Shown piece by piece: positions 9,407 through 25,137 of a DNA stretch of 64,000 nt. Both the position numbers and the translations under genes were made by a program. The number at the start of each line of letters is the position of its first letter. The first letter of the stretch is position 1. The DNA comes from Erwinia sp. (GTDB taxonomy: Bacteria; Pseudomonadota; Gammaproteobacteria; Enterobacterales; Enterobacteriaceae), in contig OZ024666.1 in NCBI GenBank assembly GCA_964016415.1, forward strand, positions 2,027,310 through 2,091,309. Direction: 5' to 3'. The notes beneath the pieces are model-generated. The model was not told the origin of the DNA. It did no database searches and saw only the letters and a program-made list of their open reading frames with translations.

Positions 9407-10378
9407 ATGATCGAGTTATCAGGTATATCAAAGCAGTTCGGTCATACCTCAGTGCTGGAGAATATCACTCTTACGGCAAAGCCTTCCAGCCGGACGGTGA
9501 TCGTTGGTCCTTCAGGTTCCGGTAAAACAACGCTGTTGCGTATTCTCGCTGGCTTTGAAACACCCGATACCGGAAAGATTGTGCTTAACGGTAAGGTCTT
9601 ATTTGATAGAAAAACATTTATTCCTGCCCATCAACGAGGCATCGGTTTTGTTCCACAGGAAGGCGGCTTATTTCCTCATATGACAGTAAAGGATAATATC
9701 GCCTATGGTCTTCAAGGATCGAAAGCGGAAAAGAACCGTCATGTTGCAGAGCTGATGGAACGAGTATCCCTCGATGTGAACCTGCTTTCACACTGGCCCC
9801 ATGAAATCTCCGGAGGGCAGCAACAGCGTGTTGCCCTGGCGCGAACGCTTGCACAAAAACCACAATTGATGCTGCTTGATGAACCCTTTTCAGCCCTGGA
9901 CACTGGATTAAGAGCCTCGACACGCAAAGCCACCGCCGACTTATTGTCTCAGGCTGGTGTCACTTCAATTTTAGTCACCCATGATCAACAGGAAGCTCTC
10001 TCATTTGCAGATCAAATTGCCGTGATCCGCGATGGCAGTCTGGCACAGATTGGCCCTCCGGCGGAGGTCTACTCTCAGCCTGTCGATGAGAAAACCGCAC
10101 TGTTTCTCGGTGATGCGCCAATCTTCAACGTCGAGGTAGTTAACAGTATCGCCCTTTCACCTCTGGGACATTTTGCGGTAAACGCGGCTGACGCCCACGG
10201 CAGGTATCGCGTTATGTTGCGTCCGGAACAACTGATTATCGCTTCGCTACCAGCAGATGCTCAGTCACCTCACTCTATTACCATCACTGAAGTAGATTTT
10301 ACCGGTTACTTATCAACTGTGACGCTGGCGGTTCCTAGCTTAGTGGCGCCTTTGCAGGTTAAAACATTAAGTCAGTAA
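9407..10378 (+). CDS. sfuC: Ferric iron ABC transporter ATPase SfuC, tail cut by an in-frame stop
   Basis: 323 residues. The ATP-binding domain is complete: Walker A VGPSGSGKTT (about residues 33-42), Q-loop VPQEGG, signature ISGGQQQR, Walker B LMLLDEP and the switch His in LVTHDQ. The C-terminal regulatory domain (after about 240) ends abruptly at a TAA at 10376-10378. The same frame continues past it for 29 codons (YWHPGAAVTVTVNGSACIL...) to a TGA at 10466-10468, and this reads like the normal last beta strands of an FbpC/SfuC protein. The gene therefore probably carries a premature stop about 29 codons early. Activity could survive. It energises Fe3+ import by SfuA/SfuB. Confidence 0.88.
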   Translation: MIELSGISKQFGHTSVLENITLTAKPSSRTVIVGPSGSGKTTLLRILAGFETPDTGKIVLNGKVLFDRKTFIPAHQRGIGFVPQEGGLFPHMTVKDNIAYGLQGSKAEKNRHVAELMERVSLDVNLLSHWPHEISGGQQQRVALARTLAQKPQLMLLDEPFSALDTGLRASTRKATADLLSQAGVTSILVTHDQQEALSFADQIAVIRDGSLAQIGPPAEVYSQPVDEKTALFLGDAPIFNVEVVNSIALSPLGHFAVNAADAHGRYRVMLRPEQLIIASLPADAQSPHSITITEVDFTGYLSTVTLAVPSLVAPLQVKTLSQ

Positions 10379-10629
10379 TACTGGCACCCGGGTGCAGCTG
10401 TGACCGTCACCGTGAACGGCTCTGCCTGCATTCTCTCGTGTGGTAACCGTTACTCCAAAGCGGAATGAAATTATTCTGCAGATAGCCACAGGAATATAAC
10501 GGTCGCAGTGACACCTCAGCTGTGACTGCATGTTTTTCGGTGCAGCAGAGCCAGCGTTTTTTCTTCTGTGCGGTGTGTACCCGGAAAGCTAAGCTGTTAC
10601 AATGGACCCTGCAAGTCTGAGCACTGCCC

Positions 10630-10679
10630 AGTGAAAGTGAGATATTTTCATCTGATAATGAAATTATCTCACTTTCACT
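10630..10679. repeat. 50-nt near-perfect inverted repeat
   Basis: The two arms are 22 bases each and pair completely except for one T-T mismatch; the loop is CTGATA. The outer 15 bp are AGTGAAAGTGAGATA and its complement. It lies 129 bases upstream of mesX. The remaining 10379-10807 interval holds the readthrough tail of sfuC and otherwise nothing recognised. No T-run follows the hairpin on either strand, so a simple terminator is unlikely. Confidence 0.85.
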
Positions 10680-10807
10680 CAGCGCATTGCTCTGGCATAA
10701 CTGTCTGACATTAACTTATTGATAACAAGACGACTGTGCAATGAGATGCCAGGAGTTCCACAAAATCAATTCAGTACTCATATCAGAACTCAGGGTGCAA
10801 TATCGCA

Positions 10808-11785
10808 ATGAATAAAGAGTTTTCTTTTACCGTTAAGAGCAGTCGCTTCGACGAGAATTATAATCCTGCTGAAAATACTCGTATTACAACTAACTTTGCT
10901 AATCTGGCACGTGGTGACAACCGCCAGCAAAACCTGCGTAATACGTTATTAATGATGAATAACCGCTTCAATAATCTCGCCTTCTGGGATAACCCCAAGA
11001 GTGATCGCTACTCGCTTGAGCTTGATATCATTTCAGTAGAAATGGATATTGGCGTAGACAAAGCTGTTTTTCCGGCGATTGAGATTCTGAAAACCACCAT
11101 TTTTGATAAAAAAACCAACCAGCACATTGCTGGAATTGTCGGGAATAATTTCTCTTCTTATGTGCGCGATTATGATTTTAGCGTATTGTTATTAGAACAT
11201 AATAAGGGCAAAGACAGCTTCAGCATCCCGGAACACTTTGGTGATCTGCACGGCAATATTTTTAAGCATTTCGTCAACTCCGGGACTTACAAAGCTAACT
11301 TCAAAAAAGGCCCGGTAATTTGCCTTAGTGTTTCCTGTAAAGAGATCTATCAGCGCACTGGTAATCAGCATCCGGTACTGGGTGTTGAATACCAGCCAGG
11401 TAATACGTCGTTAACAGAAATGTATTTCAAAAAAATGGGCCTGCAAGTACGCTACTTTATGCCACAACATTGCGCTGCCCCGTTAGCGTTCTATTTTACT
11501 GGTGATTTACTTAGCGATTACACCGACCTTGAACTGATCAGCACTATCTCCACCATGGAGACATTCCAGAAGATTTATCGGCCTGAGATTTACAATGCCA
11601 ACTCGGCAGCAGGACAATACTATCAGCCTGACCTGCATCATCAGGATCACTCATTAACCACTATTGTTTACAATCGGGAAGAACGCAGCCAGTTGGCGAT
11701 TGAACAGGGAAAGTTTACCGAAGAGCATTTTATCAAACCCTACAGGACGCTTCTTGAACAGTGGTCTGCTCAGTACGCTCTTTGA
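10808..11785 (+). CDS. mesX: DUF1852 protein, partner of the MesD methionine synthase
   Basis: 325 residues, no signal peptide, soluble. It belongs to DUF1852: the start MNKEFSFTVKSSRFDENYNP, the phrase ITTNFANLARGDNRQQNLRNTL and the later NTSLTEMYFKKMGLQVRYFMP are typical. Published genetics on other bacteria showed that MesD-type folate-independent methionine synthases need a DUF1852 protein and oxygen. The likely role is therefore to supply or generate the methyl group, but its chemistry is not established. It stands 28 bases before mesD in the same direction, so the pair is an operon. Its regulation is unclear; no convincing tandem MetJ boxes are visible. Confidence 0.85.
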   Translation: MNKEFSFTVKSSRFDENYNPAENTRITTNFANLARGDNRQQNLRNTLLMMNNRFNNLAFWDNPKSDRYSLELDIISVEMDIGVDKAVFPAIEILKTTIFDKKTNQHIAGIVGNNFSSYVRDYDFSVLLLEHNKGKDSFSIPEHFGDLHGNIFKHFVNSGTYKANFKKGPVICLSVSCKEIYQRTGNQHPVLGVEYQPGNTSLTEMYFKKMGLQVRYFMPQHCAAPLAFYFTGDLLSDYTDLELISTISTMETFQKIYRPEIYNANSAAGQYYQPDLHHQDHSLTTIVYNREERSQLAIEQGKFTEEHFIKPYRTLLEQWSAQYAL

Positions 11786-11813
11786 TTAACTCATTATAAA
11801 AGGTTCATCTGCG

Positions 11814-12845
11814 ATGAAAAAATTACTCCCTACCTCAACAGCCGGCAGCCTGCCTAAACCCTCATGGCTTGCGCAGCCAGAGGTTCTCTGGTCACCGTGG
11901 AAATTGCAAAACGAAGAATTGACCGACGGCAAGAGAGATGCTCTGAGTCTGGCGCTGTATGATCAATTACGGGCCGGGATTGATATCGTCAGTGATGGTG
12001 AACAAACACGTCAGCACTTTGTCACCACGTTCATTGAACATCTCAGTGGGGTTGATTTTGAAAAACGTGAAACAGTGCGGATACGTAACCGTTACGATGC
12101 CAGTGTACCGACTATTGTCAGTGCTGTAGAACGTCAGCAACCTGTGTTTGTTGAAGATGCTAAATTTTTACGTCAGCTGACCAGACAACCGATCAAATGG
12201 GCCTTACCCGGACCGATGACAATGATCGATACACTGTATGATAACCATTACAAAAGCCGGGAAAAGCTGGCCTGGGAATTCGCTAAAATTCTGAATCAGG
12301 AAGCAAAAGAGTTAGAAGCCGCAGGGGTCGATATCATTCAGTTCGATGAACCCGCCTTCAATGTCTTTTTCGACGAAGTTAATGAATGGGGCATTGCCGC
12401 ATTAGAACGCGCCGTTGAGGGGCTGAAATGTGAAACTGCCGTGCATATCTGCTATGGCTATGGTATCAAAGCCAATACGGACTGGAAAAAGACACTTGGT
12501 TCAGAATGGCGACAATACGAAGAAACTTTTCCTAAGCTGCAAAAATCGAATATCGATATCATCTCACTGGAATGCCATAACTCGCACGTGCCAATTGATT
12601 TACTGGAATTGATACGCGGCAAAAAAGTGATGGTTGGAGCCATCGATGTAGCAACTAATCACATTGAAACGCCCGAAGAGGTGGCCAGTACGTTGAGGAA
12701 AGCGTTGCAGTTTGTTGATGCCGATAAACTCTACCCTTCAACTAACTGTGGCATGATTCCGTTGCCACGCCGGGTAGCGAATAGTAAGCTTAAAGCACTC
12801 GCCGATGGTGCTGAAATCGTGCGTAAAGAACTTACCACTCGCTGA
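11814..12845 (+). CDS. mesD: Core methionine synthase, MesD type (folate-independent)
   Basis: 343 residues, homologous to only the C-terminal catalytic half of MetE (about 750 residues); the folate-binding N-terminal domain is absent by design. It starts with the STAGSLPKPSWL motif of the UROD/MetE fold. Zinc ligands are visible in order: His and Cys in VHICYGYG, Glu in SLECHNSH, and Cys in STNCGMIP. It methylates homocysteine to methionine in the cytoplasm using a donor other than methyltetrahydrofolate. The DUF1852 neighbour places it in the MesD family rather than among truncated MetE copies. A TTATAAAAGGTTCATCTGCG leader holds the AAGG site before the ATG. Confidence 0.88.
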   Translation: MKKLLPTSTAGSLPKPSWLAQPEVLWSPWKLQNEELTDGKRDALSLALYDQLRAGIDIVSDGEQTRQHFVTTFIEHLSGVDFEKRETVRIRNRYDASVPTIVSAVERQQPVFVEDAKFLRQLTRQPIKWALPGPMTMIDTLYDNHYKSREKLAWEFAKILNQEAKELEAAGVDIIQFDEPAFNVFFDEVNEWGIAALERAVEGLKCETAVHICYGYGIKANTDWKKTLGSEWRQYEETFPKLQKSNIDIISLECHNSHVPIDLLELIRGKKVMVGAIDVATNHIETPEEVASTLRKALQFVDADKLYPSTNCGMIPLPRRVANSKLKALADGAEIVRKELTTR

Positions 12846-12885
12846 TCACAACCGCGTAAACCGGTAATTCCAGTGTTCAATCCAC

Positions 12886-12922
12886 ACCAGGACAGTCGTG
12901 ATAGTTACGACTCCGTCCTGGT
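12886..12922. terminator. Hairpin between convergent mesD and SRPBCC genes
   Basis: ACCAGGAC and GTCCTGGT form an 8-bp outer stem, and GTCGT/ACGAC an inner stem. No clear T-run follows, so this is a possible bidirectional transcription end or RNA-stabilising hairpin. Confidence 0.4.
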
Positions 12923-12958
12923 AGTGTTACCGTCTGCGTTGGTTGTAGTTTTGCGGTC

Positions 12959-13492
12959 TCATGCCTCGTTTTTATTCTGCTGTACCCACTTTTTCGCTAC
13001 TTCGATAAGACCATCCAGCCACTCCTGATGACCATTCAGCATGACATTGGGTCGTATGTCAGCCATTTCTCTGGCTGATTCCCCATTCTGTGTCTCCTGC
13101 GTCAGTATTCGCACACGATTATCACTCAGATCCTCGAGTAGCCATGCGCGATGCACATCAAGACGTTCAGTGCTGTTGGGTTCACCAGACCATCCATGCC
13201 TTGCAAGACGTGCAGGATGCCCAGCCGCAGGGGTAACACATTCGACAACCTCTGATTCAACAGGAAAGCCAAAGGTAGTGAAATAAAAACGCATGCCCTG
13301 CTTAAGCTCAGGTCCTTTATCCCCGTACAAGCGGATATCCGCCGAATTTTTATAATAATCAGGCCATCTCTGTGGCTGACTGAGAAAAGGCCAGAGGTCA
13401 CTGACACTCAGGCCATAAATAAACATCTCGTTTGAGACAAAGTTATCGGTAAAACCGGGAATGAAGCCCTCTGGCCAATGAATAATGTTCAT
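12959..13492 (-). CDS. SRPBCC (START-like) family protein
   Basis: 177 residues from the ATG at 13492 (MNIIHWPEGFIPGFTDNFVSNE); 20 more codons are open upstream to 13552 but lack a ribosome-binding site. The sequence has the pattern of a polyketide cyclase/SRPBCC helix-grip fold: an early helix with SVSDLWPFLSQPQRWPDYYKN, strands through MRFYFTTFGFPVESEVVEC, and a long C-terminal helix (NGHQEWLDGLIEVAKKWV). Such proteins bind small hydrophobic ligands; no specific substrate can be named. It is divergent from nothing and converges on mesD. The LysR regulator gene upstream points the same way and may control it. Confidence 0.7.
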   Translation of the reverse strand: MNIIHWPEGFIPGFTDNFVSNEMFIYGLSVSDLWPFLSQPQRWPDYYKNSADIRLYGDKGPELKQGMRFYFTTFGFPVESEVVECVTPAAGHPARLARHGWSGEPNSTERLDVHRAWLLEDLSDNRVRILTQETQNGESAREMADIRPNVMLNGHQEWLDGLIEVAKKWVQQNKNEA

Positions 13493-13620
13493 CAAAACCG
13501 CCGTCTTAGTGATGGATTGCACCGGGTGTAACGGAAAGAGCGCTACACTCATTGAGAAGAAAAAATTATCTCTGCAATCGTGTTATAAGGCGAATCATCA
13601 TTGATGATAGTGTTGATAAG

Positions 13621-14532
13621 TTAATTTATATCAGGCGAGTGACTGACCTCGCTAAGCAATACACGTAACCATCGATGAGCCGGGTCCCGGTGGGTCCGTT
13701 CATGCCACGCCATGCTTTTAGTAAAACCAAGGATGCTGACGGGGAGAGGCAATCTGACAACCTTGTCACTGTGCGCAACCATCCGTGGAGGGATAACCGC
13801 AGCCATATTGGTGACCTGTAATATATCCGGGATCACCAAAAAACTATTAACCGACATCCCAACGCATCTGCTCACCCCGAGCACTGAGAGAACTTCATCT
13901 GTCACGCCACTGAATTTACCCGCTGAAGAAACCAGAATGTGCTCCTGGGCACAAAATTGTTGCAGGGTGACTTCACCACTGTCAGCCAGAGGGTGCTGTT
14001 TTCCCACGACCAGGACATAACTTTCTTCATAGAGCACCCCGCAGTGCAGGTCATCCGGAGTTGTCTCGGGAGTGAGTAATGCGATATCCACATCCCCACG
14101 CGCCAGCTGTTGATAAACGCGTTCACTCTCTATGGCACGTATGGCAATTTTAATACCGGGAGCACGTTGTTTAAGCAGAGCCATCAGTGGTGTGATGACC
14201 GCATTTACCGCATAATCAGTCGCCACCAGAGTGTAAGTGTGTTCCGCCAGCATCGGTTCAAAATCAAGTGGCCTGAGAATGGCGTTAATATCCACAAGCA
14301 CCCGCTTTACCGGGTTAGCCAAATCTATGGCACGCGGTGTAGGAACCATGCCGTGACTGGTGCGAACAAAAAGCGGATCATCAAAAAAATCACGTAAGCG
14401 GGTAAGCATACCGCTCACCGCTGGCTGAGTCAGTGAAAGATGCAGCGCCGCGCGGGTGACACTGCGCTCATCAAGCAGCGCATCAAGCGCCTTGAGAAGA
14501 TTGAGATCAAGCGACCTGATATCGTTTCTCAT
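13621..14532 (-). CDS. LysR family transcriptional regulator
   Basis: 303 residues from MRNDIRSLDLNLLKALDALL at 14532; nine further codons are open upstream. The N-terminal winged helix-turn-helix covers about residues 6-65 (SVTRAALHLSLTQPAVSGMLTRLRDFFDDPLFVRT), followed by a linker helix and a LysR substrate-binding domain. The PTPRA segment after the HTH is of the NodD/NahR-like subgroup. Ligand and targets cannot be told from sequence. It lies 128 bases upstream of the SRPBCC gene on the same strand. The Shine-Dalgarno site is weak. Confidence 0.85.
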   Translation of the reverse strand: MRNDIRSLDLNLLKALDALLDERSVTRAALHLSLTQPAVSGMLTRLRDFFDDPLFVRTSHGMVPTPRAIDLANPVKRVLVDINAILRPLDFEPMLAEHTYTLVATDYAVNAVITPLMALLKQRAPGIKIAIRAIESERVYQQLARGDVDIALLTPETTPDDLHCGVLYEESYVLVVGKQHPLADSGEVTLQQFCAQEHILVSSAGKFSGVTDEVLSVLGVSRCVGMSVNSFLVIPDILQVTNMAAVIPPRMVAHSDKVVRLPLPVSILGFTKSMAWHERTHRDPAHRWLRVLLSEVSHSPDIN

Positions 14533-14889
14533 TAGGTAAAAACCGGCAAAAATAGCCATTGTGACAGGCTGTGAAATCTCATAAAGAGGCTAATATCAGT
14601 TAACTTTCTTTGAGTAATTTCGTAAAAAACACCCGGTAAACTCAAAAGACTGACATAGAATAATTCCCCTTGTCAGTAAATGATTTACTGGTACTTTTTT
14701 CGGATAAAGCATCACCTCTGCTGTTACCCGTCAGTAGCGTACCCAAAACTCAGGCGTGAAGTTATTTGGGAGCCATAGTTCACAGCTGATCATTTAGCTC
14801 ACTTAACGACGTGTCCAACACTCAGAGGGATAATAAAATTGCCCTGCAAAGTTGATTTCAGACAATCTGAAATATACGAAAAATACTCT
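14533..14889. other. Intergenic 357 bp
   Basis: Contains the presumed promoter of the LysR gene on the minus strand. I see no gene, clear operator or terminator here. Confidence 0.35.
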
Positions 14890-15255
14890 TTATTTTTTCC
14901 CGATAATACCTAAATGCGTATAACGAAAACCGGTGGTCTCTTTCAGTCCATTTCCCAGCATACGATCGAATCCGCAATGAGCAACGAACAACACCCCTGC
15001 TACCACCAGAGAGTGCTGCTCTGAAAATAATCCAGCACCCATCATCACTGCGCCAAAACCATAAAAATGGCAGCAGTTATACAACAGCGCGCCGATGTTT
15101 TTTCCTAATGCATACCCAACCAGACTCAAATCAGGGAGAAAAAACAGACCTAATGCAGACCAATATGAGAAGGGTAACGCTGTACAAAAAATAACAAATA
15201 GGCCAGCAACAAAGAGCAGTGCGCCTTCGATTCTTTGCCAGAGGATAGTGTTCAT
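14890..15255 (-). CDS. DUF4260 family membrane protein
   Basis: 121 residues from MNTILWQRIEGALLFVAGLF. Four hydrophobic segments are visible: the N-terminal one, SALGLFFLPDLSLVGYAL, CCHFYGFGAVMMGAGLF and VVAGVLFVAHCGFDRMLG. The LPDLSLVGY and AHCGFDRMLGNGLK motifs are those of DUF4260 proteins, whose function is unknown. The frame is open 57 codons further upstream, but those residues are not family-like. It is divergently oriented from the small exported protein at 15473. Confidence 0.75.
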   Translation of the reverse strand: MNTILWQRIEGALLFVAGLFVIFCTALPFSYWSALGLFFLPDLSLVGYALGKNIGALLYNCCHFYGFGAVMMGAGLFSEQHSLVVAGVLFVAHCGFDRMLGNGLKETTGFRYTHLGIIGKK

Positions 15256-15472
15256 TATCATAAAATCATTTAGATGAAGTAAAAGTTGCCGATGATAATA
15301 GCAAGCACCGCAAGGTAATGACACAAAGCCGACAGAAGAAAAACCTCCTGGGTAAGAATGAAAAAGCACACTGATTGAACATACTTTTAATTTACAGTTT
15401 ATTCTTAATAGCATAACAAAAAACACGTGCCATACTCATAATCACTTAGAAACATTTGTCAGGAGTTTTACA

Positions 15473-15829
15473 ATGAAAACGATCATCATCACATTATCTG
15501 CTCTGTTATTCACTACCTCAGCGCTGGCGGCGACGACCAGTACGACAGATGAAGTTGTTCAGCAGGCAAAAGCCGGAGCTGATACGGCAAAAGAAAAGCT
15601 ACACCAGGCCGAGGATAAAGGTGCTGAGTTAAAACTCAAAGCCAAACACCAGGCTGAAGGAAAAAGTGATTCGGTTAGCAGCAAGGTAACAGAAAAATCG
15701 CAGAAAACATGGCACAAAACGAAAGAAACTGCTGAAAAAGGTTGGGATAAAACCAAAGAAGGCACTGAAAAAGGTTGGGACAAAACCAAAAAAACCGCCA
15801 AAGACCTTGAAAAAAAAGTGACTGAATAA
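15473..15829 (+). CDS. Small exported Lys-rich repeat protein
   Basis: 118 residues. Residues 1-19 are a Sec signal peptide (ALLFTTSALAATT). The mature protein is one predicted amphipathic helix, very rich in Lys, Glu, Ala and Thr. Two near-identical 11-residue units, AEKGWDKTKEG and TEKGWDKTKKT, stand in tandem at about residues 86-107, with a related KTWHKTKET unit just before. This 11-residue period is typical of LEA-like or group 3 proteins. CAGGAG stands before the ATG. No family name is recognised; periplasmic stress protection is speculation. A strong terminator follows. Confidence 0.78.
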   Translation: MKTIIITLSALLFTTSALAATTSTTDEVVQQAKAGADTAKEKLHQAEDKGAELKLKAKHQAEGKSDSVSSKVTEKSQKTWHKTKETAEKGWDKTKEGTEKGWDKTKKTAKDLEKKVTE

Positions 15830-15848
15830 ATTTTATGCCAACACCAGG

Positions 15849-15875
15849 AAGACCGTGAAAGCGGTCTTTTTTTTT
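15849..15875 (+). terminator. Rho-independent terminator
   Basis: Stem AAGACCG / CGGTCTT with a TGAAAG loop, followed by nine T. It ends the repeat-protein gene 20 bases after its stop. Confidence 0.9.
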
Positions 15876-16241
15876 CTATTTCTTGCTCTCTCCCTCTGAC
15901 TGACAACCGCAAAATGCTTTTTTTGCCGTAATAATCGCAGCCGGCTGACTATTTTTCATACCACCGCCACATCAGCCTGGGTAACCTCATTCGCTGCCTC
16001 TCCGTCACGACAAACTTATTTGTCCTCCGATAATACACCGGAAAAAGAACACCAGATTTGCCTGAGCCGATCAGACCTATCAATATCGCGGGATCGCGGA
16101 TTTCAACTGGTCTGATGAACCAGAAAGCGACGTGGCTCACACATGCGAAATAAAGCTTGAAAAGTGTTAACTGGATCATTTTATCTTCACTGTTACGCAG
16201 CTACTGTTACGCATAACACAAGAGGCAAACAGGTAGGATTC
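15876..16241. other. Intergenic 366 bp before idnO
   Basis: A 76-codon minus-strand open frame (15949-16179) lacks recognisable motifs and I do not accept it as a gene. The right end must hold the promoter and leader of idnO; no operator stands out. Confidence 0.3.
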
Positions 16242-17005
16242 ATGAAAAACCTGTTCGATTTGAAAGGAAAAAGGGTTCTTATCACCGGTGCAGCTCAGGG
16301 GATTAGTTTTATTCTTGCTGAAGGACTGGGACAGTACGGCGCTGAAATTGTGGTCAACAACACCACTCAGCAACGTGCTGATGAAGCGGCAGAGAAACTT
16401 CGTCAACAAGGTATCATTGCCACTGGCTATGGTTTCGATGTCACTGATAGACAGCAAGTGGTCAGCAACATTGCGGCTATAGAACAGCAAGTCGGCGCAA
16501 TTGATGTTCTGATTAATAACGCAGGTGTACAACGCCGCCACCCTTTCACTGAGTTTCCTGAAGAGGCTGGGATAAAGTGATCAACGTCAATCAAAAAGGG
16601 GTCTTTTTGGTTTCACAACAAGTGGCGAAATTCATGATCACACGCAACGCGGGTAAAATCATCAATATTTGTTCGATGCAGAGTGAATTGGGACGGGACA
16701 CGATTACACCTTATGCCGCTTCAAAAGGTGCAGTTAAAATGCTGACCAGAGGGATGTGTGTGGAACTCGCCAGACATAATATTCAGGTTAACGGGATTGC
16801 ACCAGGTTACTTTGCTACTGAGATGACAGCACCTCTGGTTAATGACAGCGATTTTTCGGCATGGTTGTTCAAACGCACGCCTGCTGCGCGCTGGGGTAAC
16901 CCTCAGGAGTTAATTGGTGCAGCGGTGTATCTCGCAGCCCCGGCATCAGATTTTGTTAATGGCCACGTCATTTTTGTCGACGGTGGTATGTTAGCAGCGG
17001 TGTAA
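16242..17005 (+). pseudogene. idnO: Gluconate 5-dehydrogenase IdnO, frameshifted
   Basis: A short-chain dehydrogenase of about 254 residues, closely similar to E. coli IdnO, which interconverts 5-ketogluconate and gluconate. It starts MKNLFDLKGKRVLITGAAQ with an AGG site upstream. The NAD(P) glycine motif reads TGAAQGIS. The catalytic triad Ser, Tyr, Lys is in ICSMQSELGRDTITPYAASK. The first half runs to a TGA at 16578-16580 (EFPEEAGIK); the rest continues in another frame from WDKVINVNQKGVFL. One base is missing around 16566-16571. The gene is first in an idnO-transporter-idnR cluster and is probably inactive. Confidence 0.88.
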
Positions 17006-17069
17006 AGAGCGTCCCTCTCAACTCACACTATGACTGATTACTGATTTCCACGCAAAAAAGGAAGGATGT

Positions 17070-18223
17070 ATGAACAAGTTATCCAGACTGCCAGCAAAAC
17101 GCTGGTGGTATTTAATGCCCATTATCTTTATTACATATAGCCTTGCCTATCTTGACCGTGCCAATTATGGCTTCGCGGCTGCTTCCGGTATCGAACATGA
17201 CCTCGGTATTAGCAAAGGGGTTTCTTCATTAATCGGCGCACTGTTTTTTTTAGGTTACTTTTTCTTTCAGGTACCCGGTGCAATTTATGCAGTGAAACGC
17301 AGTGTCAGGAAAATGATATTTGTCAGCCTGATACTCTGGGGATTATGTGCCGCAGCGACTGGGCTGGTCAGCAATATACCGATGCTGATGGCAATTCGTT
17401 TTATTCTAGGTGTGGTTGAAGCCGCTGTAATGCCCGCTATGCTCATCTATATCAGTAACTGGTTTACCCGCGCAGAACGCTCACGGGCTAATACCTTCCT
17501 GATATTAGGTAATCCTGTCACCGTATTATGGATGTCTATCGCATCAGGGTATCTGATCCATGCCTATGGCTGGCGTGAGATGTTTATCATTGAAGGCATT
17601 CCTGCGGTCTTGTGGGCTGTTGTCTGGTGGATTCTGGTGCGTGATAAGCCTGCTGACGTCAATTGGCTGAATGATGAGGAAAAGCAAACGCTGCAGGCAG
17701 AAATGGATAAAGAGCAGCAGAATATCAAACCAGTACGTAATTACGGCGAAGCACTGCGTTCACGTAATGTGATTATGTTATGCGCAGTACACGCTTTATG
17801 GAGTGTAGGCGTATATGGTTTTATGATGTGGATGCCTTCTATTTTAAAATCAGCTGCAGAGATGGATATCGTTGCTGTCGGCTGGCTGTCAGCGATTCCC
17901 TATCTCGCGGCCATCATCGCTATGCTGACCGTCTCATGGCTTTCCGATAAGAAAATGAATCGCAAGCGTTTTATCTGGCCTCTTTTACTGATCGCTGCTA
18001 TCGCATTTTTTATCTCTTATCTGCTCGGCAACCATGCTTTCTGGCTTTCCTATGCGTTATTAGTTGTGGCAGCTGCGTGTATGTATGCGCCTTACGGTCC
18101 TTTATTTGCCCTGATTCCGGAATTATTACCAAAAAAATGTTTCAGGGGTATCAATGGGCCTTATTAATAGCTTTGGTGCCTTAGGTGCATTTTTGGGTGC
18201 ATGGCTGGTCGGGTATCTCAATG
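17070..18223 (+). pseudogene. MFS sugar-acid transporter, frameshifted and disrupted by an IS
   Basis: A major facilitator of the anion:cation symporter type (MNKLSRLPAKRWWYLMPIIFITYSLAYLDRANYGFA, loop DRANY, then RFILGVVEAAVMP). It has about 11 recognisable membrane segments. The frame breaks at a run of seven A at 18131-18137: with six A the protein continues correctly as PKNVSGVSMGLINSFGALGAF up to GYLN. There an IS3-family element begins. Placed between idnO and idnR, it likely imported gluconate or a related sugar acid; in E. coli this slot holds idnT, which is a different family. Two separate lesions make loss of function near certain. Confidence 0.88.
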
Positions 18224-20627
<2,404 letters not shown>

Positions 20628-20656
20628 TCAGTGAATCCACTTCACTTTCGGCAAAA

Positions 20657-20683
20657 CCACTGCGACACTAAGTGCCGCAGTGG
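20657..20683. terminator. Hairpin between convergent idnR and bglB
   Basis: Stem CCACTGCG / CGCAGTGG (8 bp) with an 11-base loop, in the 69-base gap between two convergent genes. T-runs are weak on both sides, so bidirectional termination is plausible but unproven. Confidence 0.5.
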
Positions 20684-20696
20684 AGAGTGAAATTGA

Positions 20697-25041
<4,345 letters not shown>

Positions 25042-25137
25042 TCAGTTTTACAAATCAGCTCAATGCACTTTCTACAAAAACGTGAACCTGATCAGCTATA
25101 AAAGTGGTTTGTTACCCGAATTGCACAGCAAATATAC

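Noticed and set aside
10681..10807. MetJ or MetR boxes before mesX
   Set aside because: Only single partial matches to AGACGTCT exist, with no tandem array.
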